Positions 44,447-54,595 of a stretch of DNA of 64,000 nucleotides are shown one piece after another. This DNA comes from Massilia kyonggiensis (GTDB taxonomy: Bacteria; Pseudomonadota; Gammaproteobacteria; Burkholderiales; Burkholderiaceae_D). The notes under the pieces are model-generated. The model was not told the origin of the DNA and made no database searches. It saw only the letters and a list, made by a program, of their open reading frames with translations. Each line of letters starts with the position of its first letter. Position 1 is the stretch's first letter. Both the position numbers and the translations under genes were made by a program. The stretch covers positions 248,001 to 312,000 of the forward strand of contig NZ_JANUGY010000001.1 in assembly GCF_024756235.1 (NCBI RefSeq), read 5' to 3'.

Positions 44447-47400
44447 ATGAAACGTATGTTGTTTAACGCTACGCAGCAGGAGGAGCTGCGCGTAGCGATC
44501 GTCGATGGCCAGAAACTGATCGACATCGATATCGAGACCGCCGGTCGCGAACAGCGAAAGTCGAATATCTACAAAGGCGTCATCACCCGCATCGAACCCT
44601 CCCTTGAAGCCTGCTTCGTCAGCTACGGTGAAGAGCGCCACGGTTTCCTCCCCTTCAAAGAAGTTGCCCGCTCCTATTTCCGCGACGGCGTCGACGTCCG
44701 CAACTGCACGATCAAGGAAGCCCTGCGCGAAGGCCAGGAAATCATGGTCCAGGTCGAAAAGGAAGAACGCGGCAACAAGGGCGCGGCCCTGACCTCGTTC
44801 ATTTCGCTGGCCGGCCGCTACCTGGTCCTGATGCCGAACAATCCGCGCGGCGGCGGCGTGTCGCGCCGCGTCGAAGGCGAAGAGCGCCAGGAACTGCGCG
44901 AGACGATGGACAAGCTGGACCTGCCGCAGGGCATGTCGGTCATCGCCCGCACCGCCGGCATCGGCCGCACCGTCGAAGAACTCCAGTGGGACCTGAATTA
45001 CCTGATGCAACTGTGGCGCGCGATCGAAGGCGCCGGCAAGTCGGCCCCGGGTCCGTTCCTGATCTATCAGGAATCCTCGCTGGTCATCCGCGCCATCCGC
45101 GACTATTTCCAGCCTGACATCGGCGAAGTCCTGATCGACACCGACGAGATCTTCGACCAGGCCCAGCAGTTCATGAGCCACGTGATGCCCGACATGGCGC
45201 ACCGCGTGAAGCGCTACACGGACGACGTGCCGCTGTTCTCCCGTTTCCAGATCGAACACCAGATCGAGACCGCGTATTCGCGTACCGTCCCGCTGCCGTC
45301 CGGCGGCGCGATCGTGATCGACCACACGGAAGCCCTCGTCTCCATCGACGTCAACTCGGCGCGCGCCACGCGCGGTTCGGACATCGAGACGACTGCATTC
45401 AACACCAACTGCGAAGCGGCCGACGAAGTGGCCCGCCAGCTGCGCCTGCGCGACCTGGGCGGCCTGATCGTCATCGACTTCATCGACATGGAAGTCGCCA
45501 AGAACCAGCGCGAAGTGGAACAGCGCCTGAAGGATGCCCTGCACCATGATCGTGCACGCGTCCAGATGGGCAAGATCTCACGCTTCGGCCTGATGGAACT
45601 GTCGCGCCAGCGCCTGCGTCCGTCGCTGTCGGAAGGTTCGCACGTGACCTGCCCGCGCTGCTCGGGCACCGGCCACATCCGCGATACCGAATCGTCCGCC
45701 CTGCAGGTGCTGCGCATCATCCAGGAAGAGGCGATGAAGGAGAACTCGGCCGCGATCCACGTGCAAGTCCCGGTCGACGTCGCCGCCTTCCTGCTGAACG
45801 AAAAGCGCGGCGAAGTCCTCAAGATCGAGACGCGCCATCGCATCGCCGTCATCCTGATCCCGAACAAGCACCTCGAAACCCCGCATTACAAGCTCGAGCG
45901 CATCAAGCACGACGATCCGCGTCTGGACGATGCCGGCGCCAGCTACACGCTGGCCGAGTCGGCCGACACGGACATGGCTTACGCCAAGCGCCAGAAGGAA
46001 GAAGCGAAGCCGCGCCAGGAAGCCGTCGTCAAGACGATCACTCCGGCCCAGCCGGCGCCGATGGTCGACCGCCAGCCGGCCAAGCCGGTCGAGGCGCCCG
46101 CCCCTCAACCTGCCGCCGCGCCCGCCGCTGCAGCCTGGACCCCGCCGGCCCAGGAAGGTTTCTTCGCCAAACTGCGTAACTTCTTCTTCGGCCGTCAGGT
46201 CCCGGTCGCTCCGCCGCCCGCCCCCGTCGCACCGCCCAAGCCCGCTGAAGCGGCGCCGGCCGCCGGCGAACGCGGTGAGCGTGGCAACCGTGGCCAGCGC
46301 AATGCCCGCGGCGGCCGCAACGCCACCGCCGGCGGCAATGGCCGCAACCGCGCCGAGCGCGAGGAACGCGATGTGAACGCCGCCGCGGAAGGCGCGAAGC
46401 CGGTCGAGCTTGACGCCAAGCCGGCACGTCCGCCGCGCCAGCCGCGTCAACCGCGCGAGGCCCGCGAGCCGCGCGAACAGGCAGCCGTCACGGCGGACGC
46501 CCAGCCGCAGACCCCGCGCGCCGAACGTGGCGAGCGTGCCGAACGCGGCGAGCGTCCGGAGCGTGGCGAACGTCCGGAACGCGCACCGCGCCAGCCACGC
46601 CCGCCGCGCGAAGGCGGTGAGCGTGCCGAGCGTACGGAACGCGCCGAGCGCGCCCCGGCCGAGGCCAAGACCGAAGAGCTGAACGCCGCCCAGGCCGTCG
46701 CAGCCCAAGCAGCCATCACGCTGGCTGGCGAGCCGCAGATCCCGGAGGCGCTGAAGCCGGTGACGGCAGACGTGGCGGTAGCCACCGGCGGCCCTGCCGG
46801 CGACGAACTGGAAACGGATGCGCACGGCGACGAGCCGCGCCGCCGTCGCCGTCGTGGCGGCCGCAACCGCAACCGTCGCGACCGTGACCAGGTCGAGGGC
46901 GCCGAGCAGGACGTCGTCGAAGGCGAAGCACCGGCCTTCACGCCGGTGGCCGACGAGGAAGCCGCCAAGGTCCAGGCCGAGGCGAAGGCTGCGAAAGCCA
47001 AGCCTGAGACGACGCCCGCCAAGGCCGTCGCACTGGGTCCGTGGCCGTTCCCGACCTCGGAATCGATCAAGGCTGCCGCCGTGAAAGCCGCCGCCGAAAA
47101 GGCTGCCGCCGAGCAGGCGGAAGCGGCCCGCGTCCAGGCCGAGCAGGCTGCGGCCGCTGCCGCAGCGGCTGCGGCTGAACAGGCCGCTGCGCCGGCCGAA
47201 CCTGTCGTCGAGGCCGCCCCGGCTGCCCAGACGCCGTGGCCGTTCCCGACCACCGAGTCGGTCGCCGCTGCCGTGGCCGACCAGGCCGCCGTCGTTGCCG
47301 CCGCCCAGCCGGTCGAAACGCCTGTCGAAGCCCCGGCCGCAGCGCCTGCCCCGGCACCGGCACCGGTCGAAGTGGAACAGCCTGTCGTCGCACAAGCGGC

Positions 47401-47614
47401 CCCGGTCCCGGCCCCGGCGGCCGCCGCGCCGGCCGACCTGAACGAACTGCTGGAGAAAGCCGGCCTGACGCTCGCCTCGACGGATCCGGAAAAGCTGCGC
47501 GCCGCCCAGGAAGCGGCCGCGCAGGCGGAGCCGCCGGCACGTCCGCGCCGCACGCGCAAGCCGGCGCCGCCGCCGGTCGACGAGCCGCTGATCCAGGTCG
47601 ATACGCGCCAATAA
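44447..47614 (+). CDS. rne: Ribonuclease E
   Basis: 1055 residues. Catalytic half: RNase-H-like and S1 domain ([20 protein letters not shown]), a DNase-I-like domain with metal-binding Asp near 300 ([14 protein letters not shown]) and 344 (IVIDFIDM), and the Zn-link Cys402-Cys405 ([10 protein letters not shown]). The C-terminal half is disordered: basic RGER/ERGE repeats (about 615-780, RNA binding), an [17 protein letters not shown] arginine block, then an Ala/Val/Pro-rich tail with two copies of PWPFPTxES (about 865 and 930). It starts mRNA decay and rRNA processing at the inner membrane and scaffolds the degradosome. A strong terminator follows. Confidence 0.97.
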   Translation: MKRMLFNATQQEELRVAIVDGQKLIDIDIETAGREQRKSNIYKGVITRIEPSLEACFVSYGEERHGFLPFKEVARSYFRDGVDVRNCTIKEALREGQEIMVQVEKEERGNKGAALTSFISLAGRYLVLMPNNPRGGGVSRRVEGEERQELRETMDKLDLPQGMSVIARTAGIGRTVEELQWDLNYLMQLWRAIEGAGKSAPGPFLIYQESSLVIRAIRDYFQPDIGEVLIDTDEIFDQAQQFMSHVMPDMAHRVKRYTDDVPLFSRFQIEHQIETAYSRTVPLPSGGAIVIDHTEALVSIDVNSARATRGSDIETTAFNTNCEAADEVARQLRLRDLGGLIVIDFIDMEVAKNQREVEQRLKDALHHDRARVQMGKISRFGLMELSRQRLRPSLSEGSHVTCPRCSGTGHIRDTESSALQVLRIIQEEAMKENSAAIHVQVPVDVAAFLLNEKRGEVLKIETRHRIAVILIPNKHLETPHYKLERIKHDDPRLDDAGASYTLAESADTDMAYAKRQKEEAKPRQEAVVKTITPAQPAPMVDRQPAKPVEAPAPQPAAAPAAAAWTPPAQEGFFAKLRNFFFGRQVPVAPPPAPVAPPKPAEAAPAAGERGERGNRGQRNARGGRNATAGGNGRNRAEREERDVNAAAEGAKPVELDAKPARPPRQPRQPREAREPREQAAVTADAQPQTPRAERGERAERGERPERGERPERAPRQPRPPREGGERAERTERAERAPAEAKTEELNAAQAVAAQAAITLAGEPQIPEALKPVTADVAVATGGPAGDELETDAHGDEPRRRRRRGGRNRNRRDRDQVEGAEQDVVEGEAPAFTPVADEEAAKVQAEAKAAKAKPETTPAKAVALGPWPFPTSESIKAAAVKAAAEKAAAEQAEAARVQAEQAAAAAAAAAAEQAAAPAEPVVEAAPAAQTPWPFPTTESVAAAVADQAAVVAAAQPVETPVEAPAAAPAPAPAPVEVEQPVVAQAAPVPAPAAAAPADLNELLEKAGLTLASTDPEKLRAAQEAAAQAEPPARPRRTRKPAPPPVDEPLIQVDTRQ
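47039..47260 (+). repeat. Duplicated PWPFPT-ES motif in the RNase E tail
   Basis: Residues 865-873 (PWPFPTSES) and 930-938 (PWPFPTTES) share wording and nearly identical DNA, 195 bases apart, in an otherwise disordered Ala-rich tail. Likely short linear interaction motifs. Confidence 0.75.
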
Positions 47615-47630
47615 ACGCGTCGCCGTCATG

Positions 47631-47660
47631 AAAAAGGAAGCCTGCGGGCTTCCTTTTTTT
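47631..47660 (+). terminator. Rho-independent terminator of rne
   Basis: 12-bp stem (AAAAAGGAAGCC with GGCTTCCTTTTT) with a TGCG loop and T tail, 17 bases after the rne stop. Confidence 0.92.
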
Positions 47661-47860
47661 ATACCTGTGCTACGATGGCGGCGTCGAAAAAGGCAGGACC
47701 GGTTTTGGTAAGCACGGTCTCTTCGCACAAGGTTCTCCGCGAAGCTCTGTTCCATGCGTCCGCGCATGAGTACCCGCGACGAAACCGTCCGGCGCCACGC
47801 GCCCAACGGGTTCGTTCGCGCATGCCTGCATCCCGAGCGAGCCCATCATCGGAGCATGCC

Positions 47861-48229
47861 ATGCATCTGAATCACCTCGACCTTCCTGTCCCCGACGTCG
47901 CGGCCACCGCCGCCTTCTTCACCACCCATTTCGGCTTCCGCCTGCTTGACACCCGCGGCAACAATGGCTTCGCCCTGCTGCTGGGAGAAGGCGGATTCGC
48001 GCTCGTCCTCACGCGGCGGCGCGCCGAAGGCGCGCAGGATTATCCCGACAACTTCCACATCGGATTCCTCCTTGAGTCCGACGCGGCCGTGCATGCCGCC
48101 CACGCGCGCATGCAGGCGGCCGGCGTGCCCGGCCTGCCGCCGGTGTCGTCCCAGCGCGGCGCGACGCTGTTCTACGCCCACGCGCCGGGCGGCATCCTGG
48201 TAGAAGTCAGCCATCGCTCGCCTGCGTGA
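47861..48229 (+). CDS. VOC-superfamily (glyoxalase-like) protein
   Basis: 122 residues from the ATG giving MHLNHLDLPVPDVAATAAFF, with GGAG seven bases before it; longer reading frames upstream are not supported. One complete VOC unit: N-terminal beta-alpha-beta module with His and a C-terminal one ending LFYAHAPGGILVEVSH, whose Glu and His are typical metal ligands. Such proteins act as dioxygenases, lyases or resistance factors; the substrate cannot be named. Single gene between rne and chrA. Confidence 0.85.
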   Translation: MHLNHLDLPVPDVAATAAFFTTHFGFRLLDTRGNNGFALLLGEGGFALVLTRRRAEGAQDYPDNFHIGFLLESDAAVHAAHARMQAAGVPGLPPVSSQRGATLFYAHAPGGILVEVSHRSPA

Positions 48230-48271
48230 AGCGTGTAAGATGGGCAACTCATCAACCGTTGCCCATCCGCC

Positions 48272-49600
48272 TTGTCCGCCCCGCCCGCTCCCGTTTCCTT
48301 CCGCACCGCCCTGCGCTACTGGCTCAAGCTGGGCTTCATCAGCTTCGGCGGCCCGGCCGGGCAGATCGCCATGATGCATGCCGAGCTCGTCGAACGCCGC
48401 CGCTGGATTTCCGAGCGGCGCTTCCTGCACGCGCTGAATTACTGCATGCTGCTGCCGGGGCCGGAAGCGACGCAGCTCGCCATCTACATCGGCTGGCTGC
48501 TGCACCGCGTGCCGGGCGGCATTGCGGCCGGCGTGCTGTTCGTGCTGCCGTCGCTCGTCGTGCTCATCGCGCTGTCGTGGATCTACATGGCGTGGGGCCA
48601 GGTGCCCGCCATCGCCGGCATCATGGCGGGCATCAAGCCGGCCGTCGTCGCCATCGTGCTGGCGGCCGCGTGGCGCATCGGCAGCCGGACCCTCCGCAAT
48701 GGTCTATTGATCGGCGTCGCGCTGGCCGCGTTCGTCGGCATCGACCTGCTCGGCGTGCCGTTCCCGCTGATCGTGCTGGGTGCGGCGGTGGCCGGGCTCG
48801 CCGGCGGCCGGTGGCGGCCCGCGCTGTTCGACCTCGGCGGCGCCCACGCGGCCGCGGCCGACGGCGCCCCGCATCCGCCGGCACTGATCGACGATACGAC
48901 GCCCACGCCGGTCCATGCGCGTTTCACCTGGCGGCGCCTGGCGACCGTCAGCGTGGCAGGCTGCGCCATCGGGCTCGCGGGCTGGGGTGCGCTGGCCCTC
49001 GTCTACGGGGCGGATGGCGAACTGCCGCGCATGGGCGCGTTCTTCGGCAAGATGGCGCTGATGACGTTCGGCGGCGCCTATGCCGTGCTGCCCTACGTCG
49101 TGCAGCACGCCGTCGAGCAATACCACTGGCTCGACGCCGGCCAGATGATCGACGGCCTCGCGCTGGGCGAGACGACGCCCGGGCCCCTGATCATGATCGT
49201 CGCGTTCGTCGGCTTCGTCGGCGGCTGGACGCATGCGCTGTTCGGCACGGATGCCCGCTTGCTGGCCGGCGCGGCGGCGGCGTGTGTCGTCACGTTCTTC
49301 ACCTTCCTGCCGTCGTTCGTGTTCATCCTCGCGGGCGGACCGCTGGTGGAGTCCACGCGCGGCGACGTGCGGCTGACGGCGCCGTTGACGGCGATCTCGG
49401 CGGCCGTCGTCGGCGTCATCGCCAGCCTGGCCGTGTTCTTCGGCGCCCATGTCTTCGTGGCGAATGGCGTGCCGCGCTGGGACGCGATCGCCATCGGCAC
49501 GGCCGCCGCGGTGGCGTTATTGCGCTACAGAACCGGAACGATCAAGACCATCCTTGCCTGCGCCGTGGCCGGCCTTCTGCTATCGTATTGGCATGGCTGA
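48272..49600 (+). CDS. chrA: Chromate transporter, ChrA/CHR family, two-domain
   Basis: 442 residues from a TTG start. Two homologous halves, each with the CHR signature: [20 protein letters not shown] and [16 protein letters not shown] in the first, [18 protein letters not shown] and [20 protein letters not shown] in the second; about ten membrane helices. Long-chain CHR proteins export chromate or related oxyanions, but many lack tested activity. It overlaps moaA by eight bases, an unusual coupling with molybdenum cofactor synthesis (molybdate and chromate are both oxyanions). Confidence 0.9.
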   Translation: MSAPPAPVSFRTALRYWLKLGFISFGGPAGQIAMMHAELVERRRWISERRFLHALNYCMLLPGPEATQLAIYIGWLLHRVPGGIAAGVLFVLPSLVVLIALSWIYMAWGQVPAIAGIMAGIKPAVVAIVLAAAWRIGSRTLRNGLLIGVALAAFVGIDLLGVPFPLIVLGAAVAGLAGGRWRPALFDLGGAHAAAADGAPHPPALIDDTTPTPVHARFTWRRLATVSVAGCAIGLAGWGALALVYGADGELPRMGAFFGKMALMTFGGAYAVLPYVVQHAVEQYHWLDAGQMIDGLALGETTPGPLIMIVAFVGFVGGWTHALFGTDARLLAGAAAACVVTFFTFLPSFVFILAGGPLVESTRGDVRLTAPLTAISAAVVGVIASLAVFFGAHVFVANGVPRWDAIAIGTAAAVALLRYRTGTIKTILACAVAGLLLSYWHG

Positions 49601-50711
49601 AAAAATCATCATGGTGGCCGACGCGCGCGCGCCCGCGCTGGCCGTCCCCGACACGCTGGAGACACCGAACGGCCTGCTCGCCGACGCCCTCGGGCGCCCG
49701 CTGCACGACCTGCGCATCTCCGTCACGGACCGCTGCAATTTCCGCTGCGTGTACTGCATGCCGAAGGAAGTCTTCGACAAGGATTACGCCTACCTGCCCC
49801 ATGCGGCGCTGCTCAATTTCGAGGAGATCGCGCGCGTGGCGCGGCTGTTCGTCGCCCATGGCGTCGAAAAGATCCGCCTGACGGGCGGCGAGCCGCTGCT
49901 GCGCAAGAACCTGGAGCGCCTGGTCGAACAGCTGCGCGCCATCGAGACGCCGTCCGGCCGCCCGCTCGACCTCACCCTCACCACCAACGGCTCGCTGCTG
50001 GCGCGCAAGGCGCAACTGCTCAAGGATGCGGGCCTGGACCGCGTGACGGTCTCGCTCGACGCCATCGACGACGCCGTGTTCAAGCGCATGAACGACGTCG
50101 ACTTCGCCGTCGCCGACGTGCTGGCGGGGATCGATGCCGCGCATGCGGCCGGCCTCGGGCCGATCAAGGTCAACATGGTCGTCAAGGGCGGCATGAACGA
50201 CGACCAGATCCTGCCGATGGCGCGCCACTTCAAGGGCCTGCCTGCGATCCTGCGCTTCATCGAATACATGGACGTGGGCGCGTCGAACGGCTGGAACATG
50301 ACGGAAGTGGTGCCGTCGAGCGAAGTCGTGCGCCGTATCTCGGCCGAGATGCCGCTCGAACCCATCGTCGCCAACTACGCGGGCGAAACCGCGCAGCGCT
50401 GGCGCTACGTCGACGGCGGCGGCGAAGTCGGCATGATCTCCAGCGTCACGCAGGCGTTCTGCCACGACTGCTCGCGCATCCGCCTGTCCACCGAAGGCAA
50501 GCTGTACACGTGCCTGTTCGCGACGCGCGGCCACGACCTGCGCGAGCTGCTGCGCGCGGGGCGCACGGACCAGGAAATGCAGACGGCCATCGCCCGGCTC
50601 TGGCGCGCGCGCGACGACCGTTACTCCGAAACGCGCACCGTCAACACGGCGGGCCTCTCCCCCCGGGCGGAGAGCGCGCAGAAAATCGAAATGTCCTACA
50701 TCGGCGGATAA
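49593..50711 (+). CDS. moaA: GTP 3',8-cyclase MoaA
   Basis: 372 residues, radical SAM. N-terminal [4Fe-4S] site [15 protein letters not shown]-binding [14 protein letters not shown], then the C-terminal cluster C-x2-C...C ([20 protein letters not shown]) and the terminal GG needed for activity. It forms the cyclic intermediate for cPMP with MoaC. I start at the ATG giving [13 protein letters not shown]; its first bases lie in the end of chrA. mobA-moeA follows after four bases, so the three genes may be one transcript. Confidence 0.96.
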   Translation: MAEKIIMVADARAPALAVPDTLETPNGLLADALGRPLHDLRISVTDRCNFRCVYCMPKEVFDKDYAYLPHAALLNFEEIARVARLFVAHGVEKIRLTGGEPLLRKNLERLVEQLRAIETPSGRPLDLTLTTNGSLLARKAQLLKDAGLDRVTVSLDAIDDAVFKRMNDVDFAVADVLAGIDAAHAAGLGPIKVNMVVKGGMNDDQILPMARHFKGLPAILRFIEYMDVGASNGWNMTEVVPSSEVVRRISAEMPLEPIVANYAGETAQRWRYVDGGGEVGMISSVTQAFCHDCSRIRLSTEGKLYTCLFATRGHDLRELLRAGRTDQEMQTAIARLWRARDDRYSETRTVNTAGLSPRAESAQKIEMSYIGG

Positions 50712-50715
50712 TAAT

Positions 50716-52590
50716 ATGAACAAGGAATCCATCAGCGGCCTGATCCTCGCCGGCGGCCGCGGCACGCGCATGGGCCACGTCGACAAGGGCCTGCAGCCCT
50801 TCGGCGGCACGACCATGGTCGCGCACGTGCTGGCGCGCCTCGAACCGCAGGTGGCGACGGTCGCCATCAACGCCAACCGCAACCTCGATACGTATGCCGC
50901 GTACGGCGTGCCCGTGTGGCCGGACGACACGCCCGACTTCGCGGGCCCGCTGGCCGGCCTGCAGGCGGGCCTGCGCCGCTGCGCGACAACTTACCTGCTG
51001 ACGGCGCCGTGCGATTCGCCGTTCGTTCCGGCCGACCTCGCGGAGCGCCTGCACGAGGGCCTGCGCGCGGCCGGCGCCGATCTCGCCGTCGCCGTCACCG
51101 AGGACAACGGCCGGCGCCAGGTGCACCCCGTGTTCTGCCTGCTGAAGGCCAGCCTGGAACCCGTGCTGTCGGCCTACCTGGACGGCGGCGGACGGCGCAT
51201 GGACGGCTGGTACCCGCAGATCAAGGTGACCGAGGTGCTGTTCGACGACGCCGACGCCTTCCGCAACATCAACACGCTCGATGAACTGCGCGAGCTCGAT
51301 ACCGCGCAATCCACACCGCCGCGCCTCGCCGACGTGGTGAGCTGCCTGTCCGCGTACGATCCGGACGCCCTGCCCGTGCGCGACGCCCAGCGCATCATCC
51401 GCGAATTCGTCACGCCCGTGCGCGCAACGGAAATGGTCGCGCTGCGCGCCGCGCTGGGCCGCGTGCTTGCGGCCGACATCATCTCCCCGATCAACGTGCC
51501 GGCCCACGACAACTCGGCGATGGACGGCTATGCCTTGCGCGGATCCGACCTGCCGGCGGACGCGCCCGCGCGCCTGCGCGTGATCGGCACCGCATACGCC
51601 GGCCGCGCCTTCGACGGCAGCCCGCAGCCGGGCGAATGCGTGCGCATCATGACGGGCGCCGTGATGCCGGCCGGCTGCGACAGCGTCGTGCCGCAGGAAT
51701 TCGTCAGCGTCGAGGACGACACGATGGTCATCGCCCCCGGCACCATCCGCGCCGGCGACAACCGCCGCCTGGCCGGCGAAGACCTCAAGGCCGGCAGCGC
51801 CGCGCTCCGCGCCGGCAAGATCGTGCGGCCGGCCGACCTCGGGCTGCTCGCGTCGCTGGGCGTGGCGGAAGTTCCCGTGCAGCGCCGGCTGCGCGTGGCG
51901 TTTTTCTCGACGGGCGACGAGCTGCGCTCGATCGGCCAGCCGCTGGACGAGGGCTGCGTCTACGACAGCAACCGCTACACGATCTACGGCATGCTGCAGC
52001 GCCTGGGCTGCGACCTGATCGACATGGGCGTCGTGCGCGACGATCCGCAGGCGCTCGAACAGGCCCTGCGCGACGCGTGCGAGAACGCGGACGCCATCAT
52101 CACGTCGGGCGGCGTCTCGGTCGGCGCGGCCGACTATACGAAGCAGATCATGGCGCGCCTGGGCGACGTGACGTTCTGGAAGATCGGCATGCGTCCGGGC
52201 CGCCCGCTGGCCTTCGGCCGCATCGCGTCGAACGGCCGCAGCGCCTTTTTGTTCGGGCTGCCGGGCAATCCGGTGGCGGTGATGGTGTCGTTCTACTTCT
52301 TCGCGCGCGAGGCGCTGCTCAGCATGATGGGCGCCGAGGCGCCGCTGGAACTCGTCCGCGCGCGCTCGGCTGCGACGATCCGCAAGAAGCCGGGCCGCAC
52401 GGAATACCAGCGCGGCATCCTGGCCCGCGGCGCGGATGGCCAGCCGACCGTCACGATCACGGGGTCGCAGGGGTCCGGGATTCTGCGGTCGATGTCGGAG
52501 GCGAATTGCATGGTGGTGCTGCATGACGAGCAAGGAACGGTTCAAGCCGGAGACATGGTCGACGTACTCTTATTCGAAGGCCTGATCTAG
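50716..52590 (+). CDS. Molybdenum cofactor protein: MobA-MoeA fusion
   Basis: 624 residues. Residues 1 to about 197 are MobA (molybdopterin guanylyltransferase): LILAGGRGTRMGHVDKGLQP, PDFAGPLAGLQAGLR, TAPCDSPFVPADLAERL. From about 205 the sequence is MoeA (molybdopterin molybdotransferase): PAHDNSAMDGYALRGSDL, GECVRIMTGAVMPAGCDSVV, FFSTGDELRSIGQPLDEGCV, TSGGVSVGAADYTKQIMARL and LPGNPVAVMVSFYFFAREAL. One chain would insert molybdate and then add GMP, giving channelled bis-MGD synthesis. Stop TAG is immediately followed by a REP sequence. Confidence 0.95.
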   Translation: MNKESISGLILAGGRGTRMGHVDKGLQPFGGTTMVAHVLARLEPQVATVAINANRNLDTYAAYGVPVWPDDTPDFAGPLAGLQAGLRRCATTYLLTAPCDSPFVPADLAERLHEGLRAAGADLAVAVTEDNGRRQVHPVFCLLKASLEPVLSAYLDGGGRRMDGWYPQIKVTEVLFDDADAFRNINTLDELRELDTAQSTPPRLADVVSCLSAYDPDALPVRDAQRIIREFVTPVRATEMVALRAALGRVLAADIISPINVPAHDNSAMDGYALRGSDLPADAPARLRVIGTAYAGRAFDGSPQPGECVRIMTGAVMPAGCDSVVPQEFVSVEDDTMVIAPGTIRAGDNRRLAGEDLKAGSAALRAGKIVRPADLGLLASLGVAEVPVQRRLRVAFFSTGDELRSIGQPLDEGCVYDSNRYTIYGMLQRLGCDLIDMGVVRDDPQALEQALRDACENADAIITSGGVSVGAADYTKQIMARLGDVTFWKIGMRPGRPLAFGRIASNGRSAFLFGLPGNPVAVMVSFYFFAREALLSMMGAEAPLELVRARSAATIRKKPGRTEYQRGILARGADGQPTVTITGSQGSGILRSMSEANCMVVLHDEQGTVQAGDMVDVLLFEGLI

Positions 52591-52619
52591 GTAGGGTGGA
52601 CGGCTCCGCCGTCCACGCG
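52591..52619 (+). repeat. REP element, left arm
   Basis: 29 bases starting GTAGGGTGGACGG: the conserved GTAG start followed by an internal hairpin, GTGGACGGC-TCC-GCCGTCCAC. Its exact reverse complement is the right arm at 53241-53269. It begins at the base after the mobA-moeA stop codon. Confidence 0.9.
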
Positions 52620-52647
52620 TCCACTCAACGCCTGAACAGCCGCGACA

Positions 52648-53181
52648 TCACTCGAATTCCAACCGCGCCACTTCGTCCGTCCCGCCCCAATCCGCCGCAT
52701 ATACGCCGGCAAGCACATACCGCCCGAACGTCGAATACGGCCACGCTGCCGCCGTCTCGGCATACCCGTGTTTCACTGGATTGAAATGGATGTAATCAAG
52801 ATGAAGTTGCATGTCGATCTCATCGCGAATGCGGTGCTCCCAAAATCGCCGTTGCCATATCGTGGCTTCACCTCGTCGCACCTGCGCATCGCTTCCCCGC
52901 ATCCGATATCGGTCCCCACATGCGTACGACACCCGATGCTTGATCTGTGACCAGCGTTGCGAGAAATCCGTATCGTCCGGTGGCAGAGTCCAGATGCAAT
53001 GCAAGTGATCGGGTAGCAGAATCCAACCATCGATTACGAACGGTCGCGATGCACGAACAGCACGGATCGCATCGCGCAGTGCGCTACGGATAATCGTATC
53101 GCACAGGATCGGACGTCGTCGGTATGCGATGACCGTGAAGAAAAAGGTAGTGCCATCGTTAGCACGGCGGAAATGGGACAT
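52648..53181 (-). CDS. REP-associated tyrosine transposase (RAYT, TnpA_REP)
   Basis: 177 residues. HUH-type single-strand transposase of the Y1/IS200-related group: the metal-binding His pair in LLPDHLHCIWTLP and the catalytic Tyr in LDYIHFNPVKHGYA, with WQRRFWEHRIRDEID between, as in TnpA_REP. Such domesticated enzymes cut and join REP sequences and are thought to spread them; most are single copy and immobile. It sits between two inverted REPs, the classic REPtron layout. Both REPs start with GTAG pointing outward from the gene. Confidence 0.94.
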   Translation of the reverse strand: MSHFRRANDGTTFFFTVIAYRRRPILCDTIIRSALRDAIRAVRASRPFVIDGWILLPDHLHCIWTLPPDDTDFSQRWSQIKHRVSYACGDRYRMRGSDAQVRRGEATIWQRRFWEHRIRDEIDMQLHLDYIHFNPVKHGYAETAAAWPYSTFGRYVLAGVYAADWGGTDEVARLEFE

Positions 53182-53240
53182 CGACGCAGTATGCGGGCGC
53201 CAGTGTTGCGGAAGGTGCGAGAGATCAAACCCTGGTTGAA

Positions 53241-53269
53241 CGCGTGGACGGCGGAGCCGTCCACCCTAC
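53241..53269 (-). repeat. REP element, right arm
   Basis: Perfect 29-base reverse complement of the left arm. On the minus strand it reads GTAGGGTGGACGG..., and the TAG of that GTAG is the stop codon of rmuC. Similarity beyond the 29 bases is limited to short blocks. Confidence 0.9.
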
Positions 53270-54591
53270 TCGTCCTCAGTACTCGAAGAAGAGCCCAGCA
53301 TGAGTTGCGCCGCCTCGCTCGGCAACGCCTCGACGGACTTGAGCTTGCGCGCCATCTGCCGGCTGCGCACCTCGGCGCTTTCGATGTTCTTCGCCGCGCG
53401 TTCCAGCGTGAGCTTGGTCTGCGCCAGCACGTCGCCGAACTTGCCGAATTCCGTCTTCACGGCGCCCAGCACCTGCCACACTTCCGACGAACGCTTTTCC
53501 AGCGCCAGCGTGCGGAAGCCCATCTGCAGGCTGTTGAGCAGCGCCGCCAGCGTCGACGGTCCCGCGATCGTCACCCGCAGCGTCCGCTGCAGGTCGTCGG
53601 CCAGGCCCGGACGGCGCATCACTTCGGCGTACAGGCCCTCGGTGGGCAGGAACAGGATGGCGAAATCCGTCGTCGCCGGCGGGGCCACGTATTTTTCGCA
53701 GATGGTTTTTGCTTCGCCGCGCACGGCGCGTTCCAGTTCCGCGCCCGCGCGCGCGACGCCGTCGGCATCGCCCTGCTCGGCCGCTTCCAGCAGGCGTTCG
53801 TACTGCTCCTTCGGGAACTTGGCGTCGATGGGCAGCCACAGCGGGGGGCCGCCGTCGATTGAGCCCGGCAGCTTGATCGCGAATTCCACGCGCGCGTTCG
53901 AGCCGAGTACTGTCTCGACGTTCTTGGCGTACTGGTCGACGGTGAGGATCTGCTCGAGCAGCATCTCCAGCTGCACCTCGCCCCACGTGCCGCGCGTCTT
54001 CACGTTGACGAGCACCCGTTTCAGGTCGCCCACGCCGACGGCTAGCTGCTGCATCTCGCCCAGGCCCTGGTGCACCTTCTCCAGCCGGTCGGACACCTGG
54101 CGGAACGATTCCGTCAGGCGCGTCTCCAAGGTCGCGTGCAGCTTTTCGTCGACGGTCTGGCGCATCTCTTCCAGGCGCTTGGCGTTATCGCTTTGCAGGT
54201 CGCGAATCTTGGCCTCGAGCGTCGCACGGATCTCCAGCATGCGCTGCGCGTTCGATTCCGTCAGGTTCGCGAGCGCGCCGTTCAGGGTGTCGGAAAAGCG
54301 CTTGAGCGCGCGCGCCTGTTCCTCGCGGCCGCCCTGCGAATTCAACTGGATCTGCTGGCGCATGCCGTCCAGCTGCTGCACGGTGGCGGCCTGGTTCTGC
54401 GCGAGATGCGCGGCCAGCTCCTGGCGCGTGGACTGGGCGCTGATCTGCAGCTCCTGGCGCAGTTCGCGCTCCAGGCGTTCGAAGGCGTGGCGTTCGTCAC
54501 CGCCACGCCGTGCACGGGTCAGCAGGACGACCTGCAGGCCGAGCACGGCCAGCAGCGCCACGGCGAGCACGATGAATTCCAGGGTCGACAT
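53266..54591 (-). CDS. rmuC: DNA recombination protein RmuC
   Basis: 441 residues. An N-terminal membrane helix (EFIVLAVALLAVLGLQVVLL), a coiled coil to about 200, and the RmuC domain with GTWGEVQLEMLLEQILT, PIDAKFPKEQYERLLEA and FAILFLPTEGLYAEVMRRPG. RmuC restrains inverted-repeat rearrangement and has a nuclease-like fold. The C-terminus ends GSSSSTEDE; the stop codon is the TAG of the right REP, so REP insertion probably defines or trimmed the end of this gene. The trHb gene is four bases upstream. Confidence 0.93.
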   Translation of the reverse strand: MSTLEFIVLAVALLAVLGLQVVLLTRARRGGDERHAFERLERELRQELQISAQSTRQELAAHLAQNQAATVQQLDGMRQQIQLNSQGGREEQARALKRFSDTLNGALANLTESNAQRMLEIRATLEAKIRDLQSDNAKRLEEMRQTVDEKLHATLETRLTESFRQVSDRLEKVHQGLGEMQQLAVGVGDLKRVLVNVKTRGTWGEVQLEMLLEQILTVDQYAKNVETVLGSNARVEFAIKLPGSIDGGPPLWLPIDAKFPKEQYERLLEAAEQGDADGVARAGAELERAVRGEAKTICEKYVAPPATTDFAILFLPTEGLYAEVMRRPGLADDLQRTLRVTIAGPSTLAALLNSLQMGFRTLALEKRSSEVWQVLGAVKTEFGKFGDVLAQTKLTLERAAKNIESAEVRSRQMARKLKSVEALPSEAAQLMLGSSSSTEDE

Positions 54592-54595
54592 AGTG

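Noticed and set aside
45578-47806. 742-codon open frame antisense to rne
   Set aside because: Its product is Arg/Gly/Leu-rich nonsense and mirrors the Ala/Pro/Arg-rich RNase E tail; high GC leaves antisense frames open.
50641-52545. 634-codon frame antisense to mobA-moeA
   Set aside because: Shadow of a well-supported fusion gene; no motif.
52591-53269. Insertion sequence with terminal inverted repeats
   Set aside because: The 29-base arms are REP hairpins with GTAG heads and the enzyme is a RAYT; no target duplication was seen.
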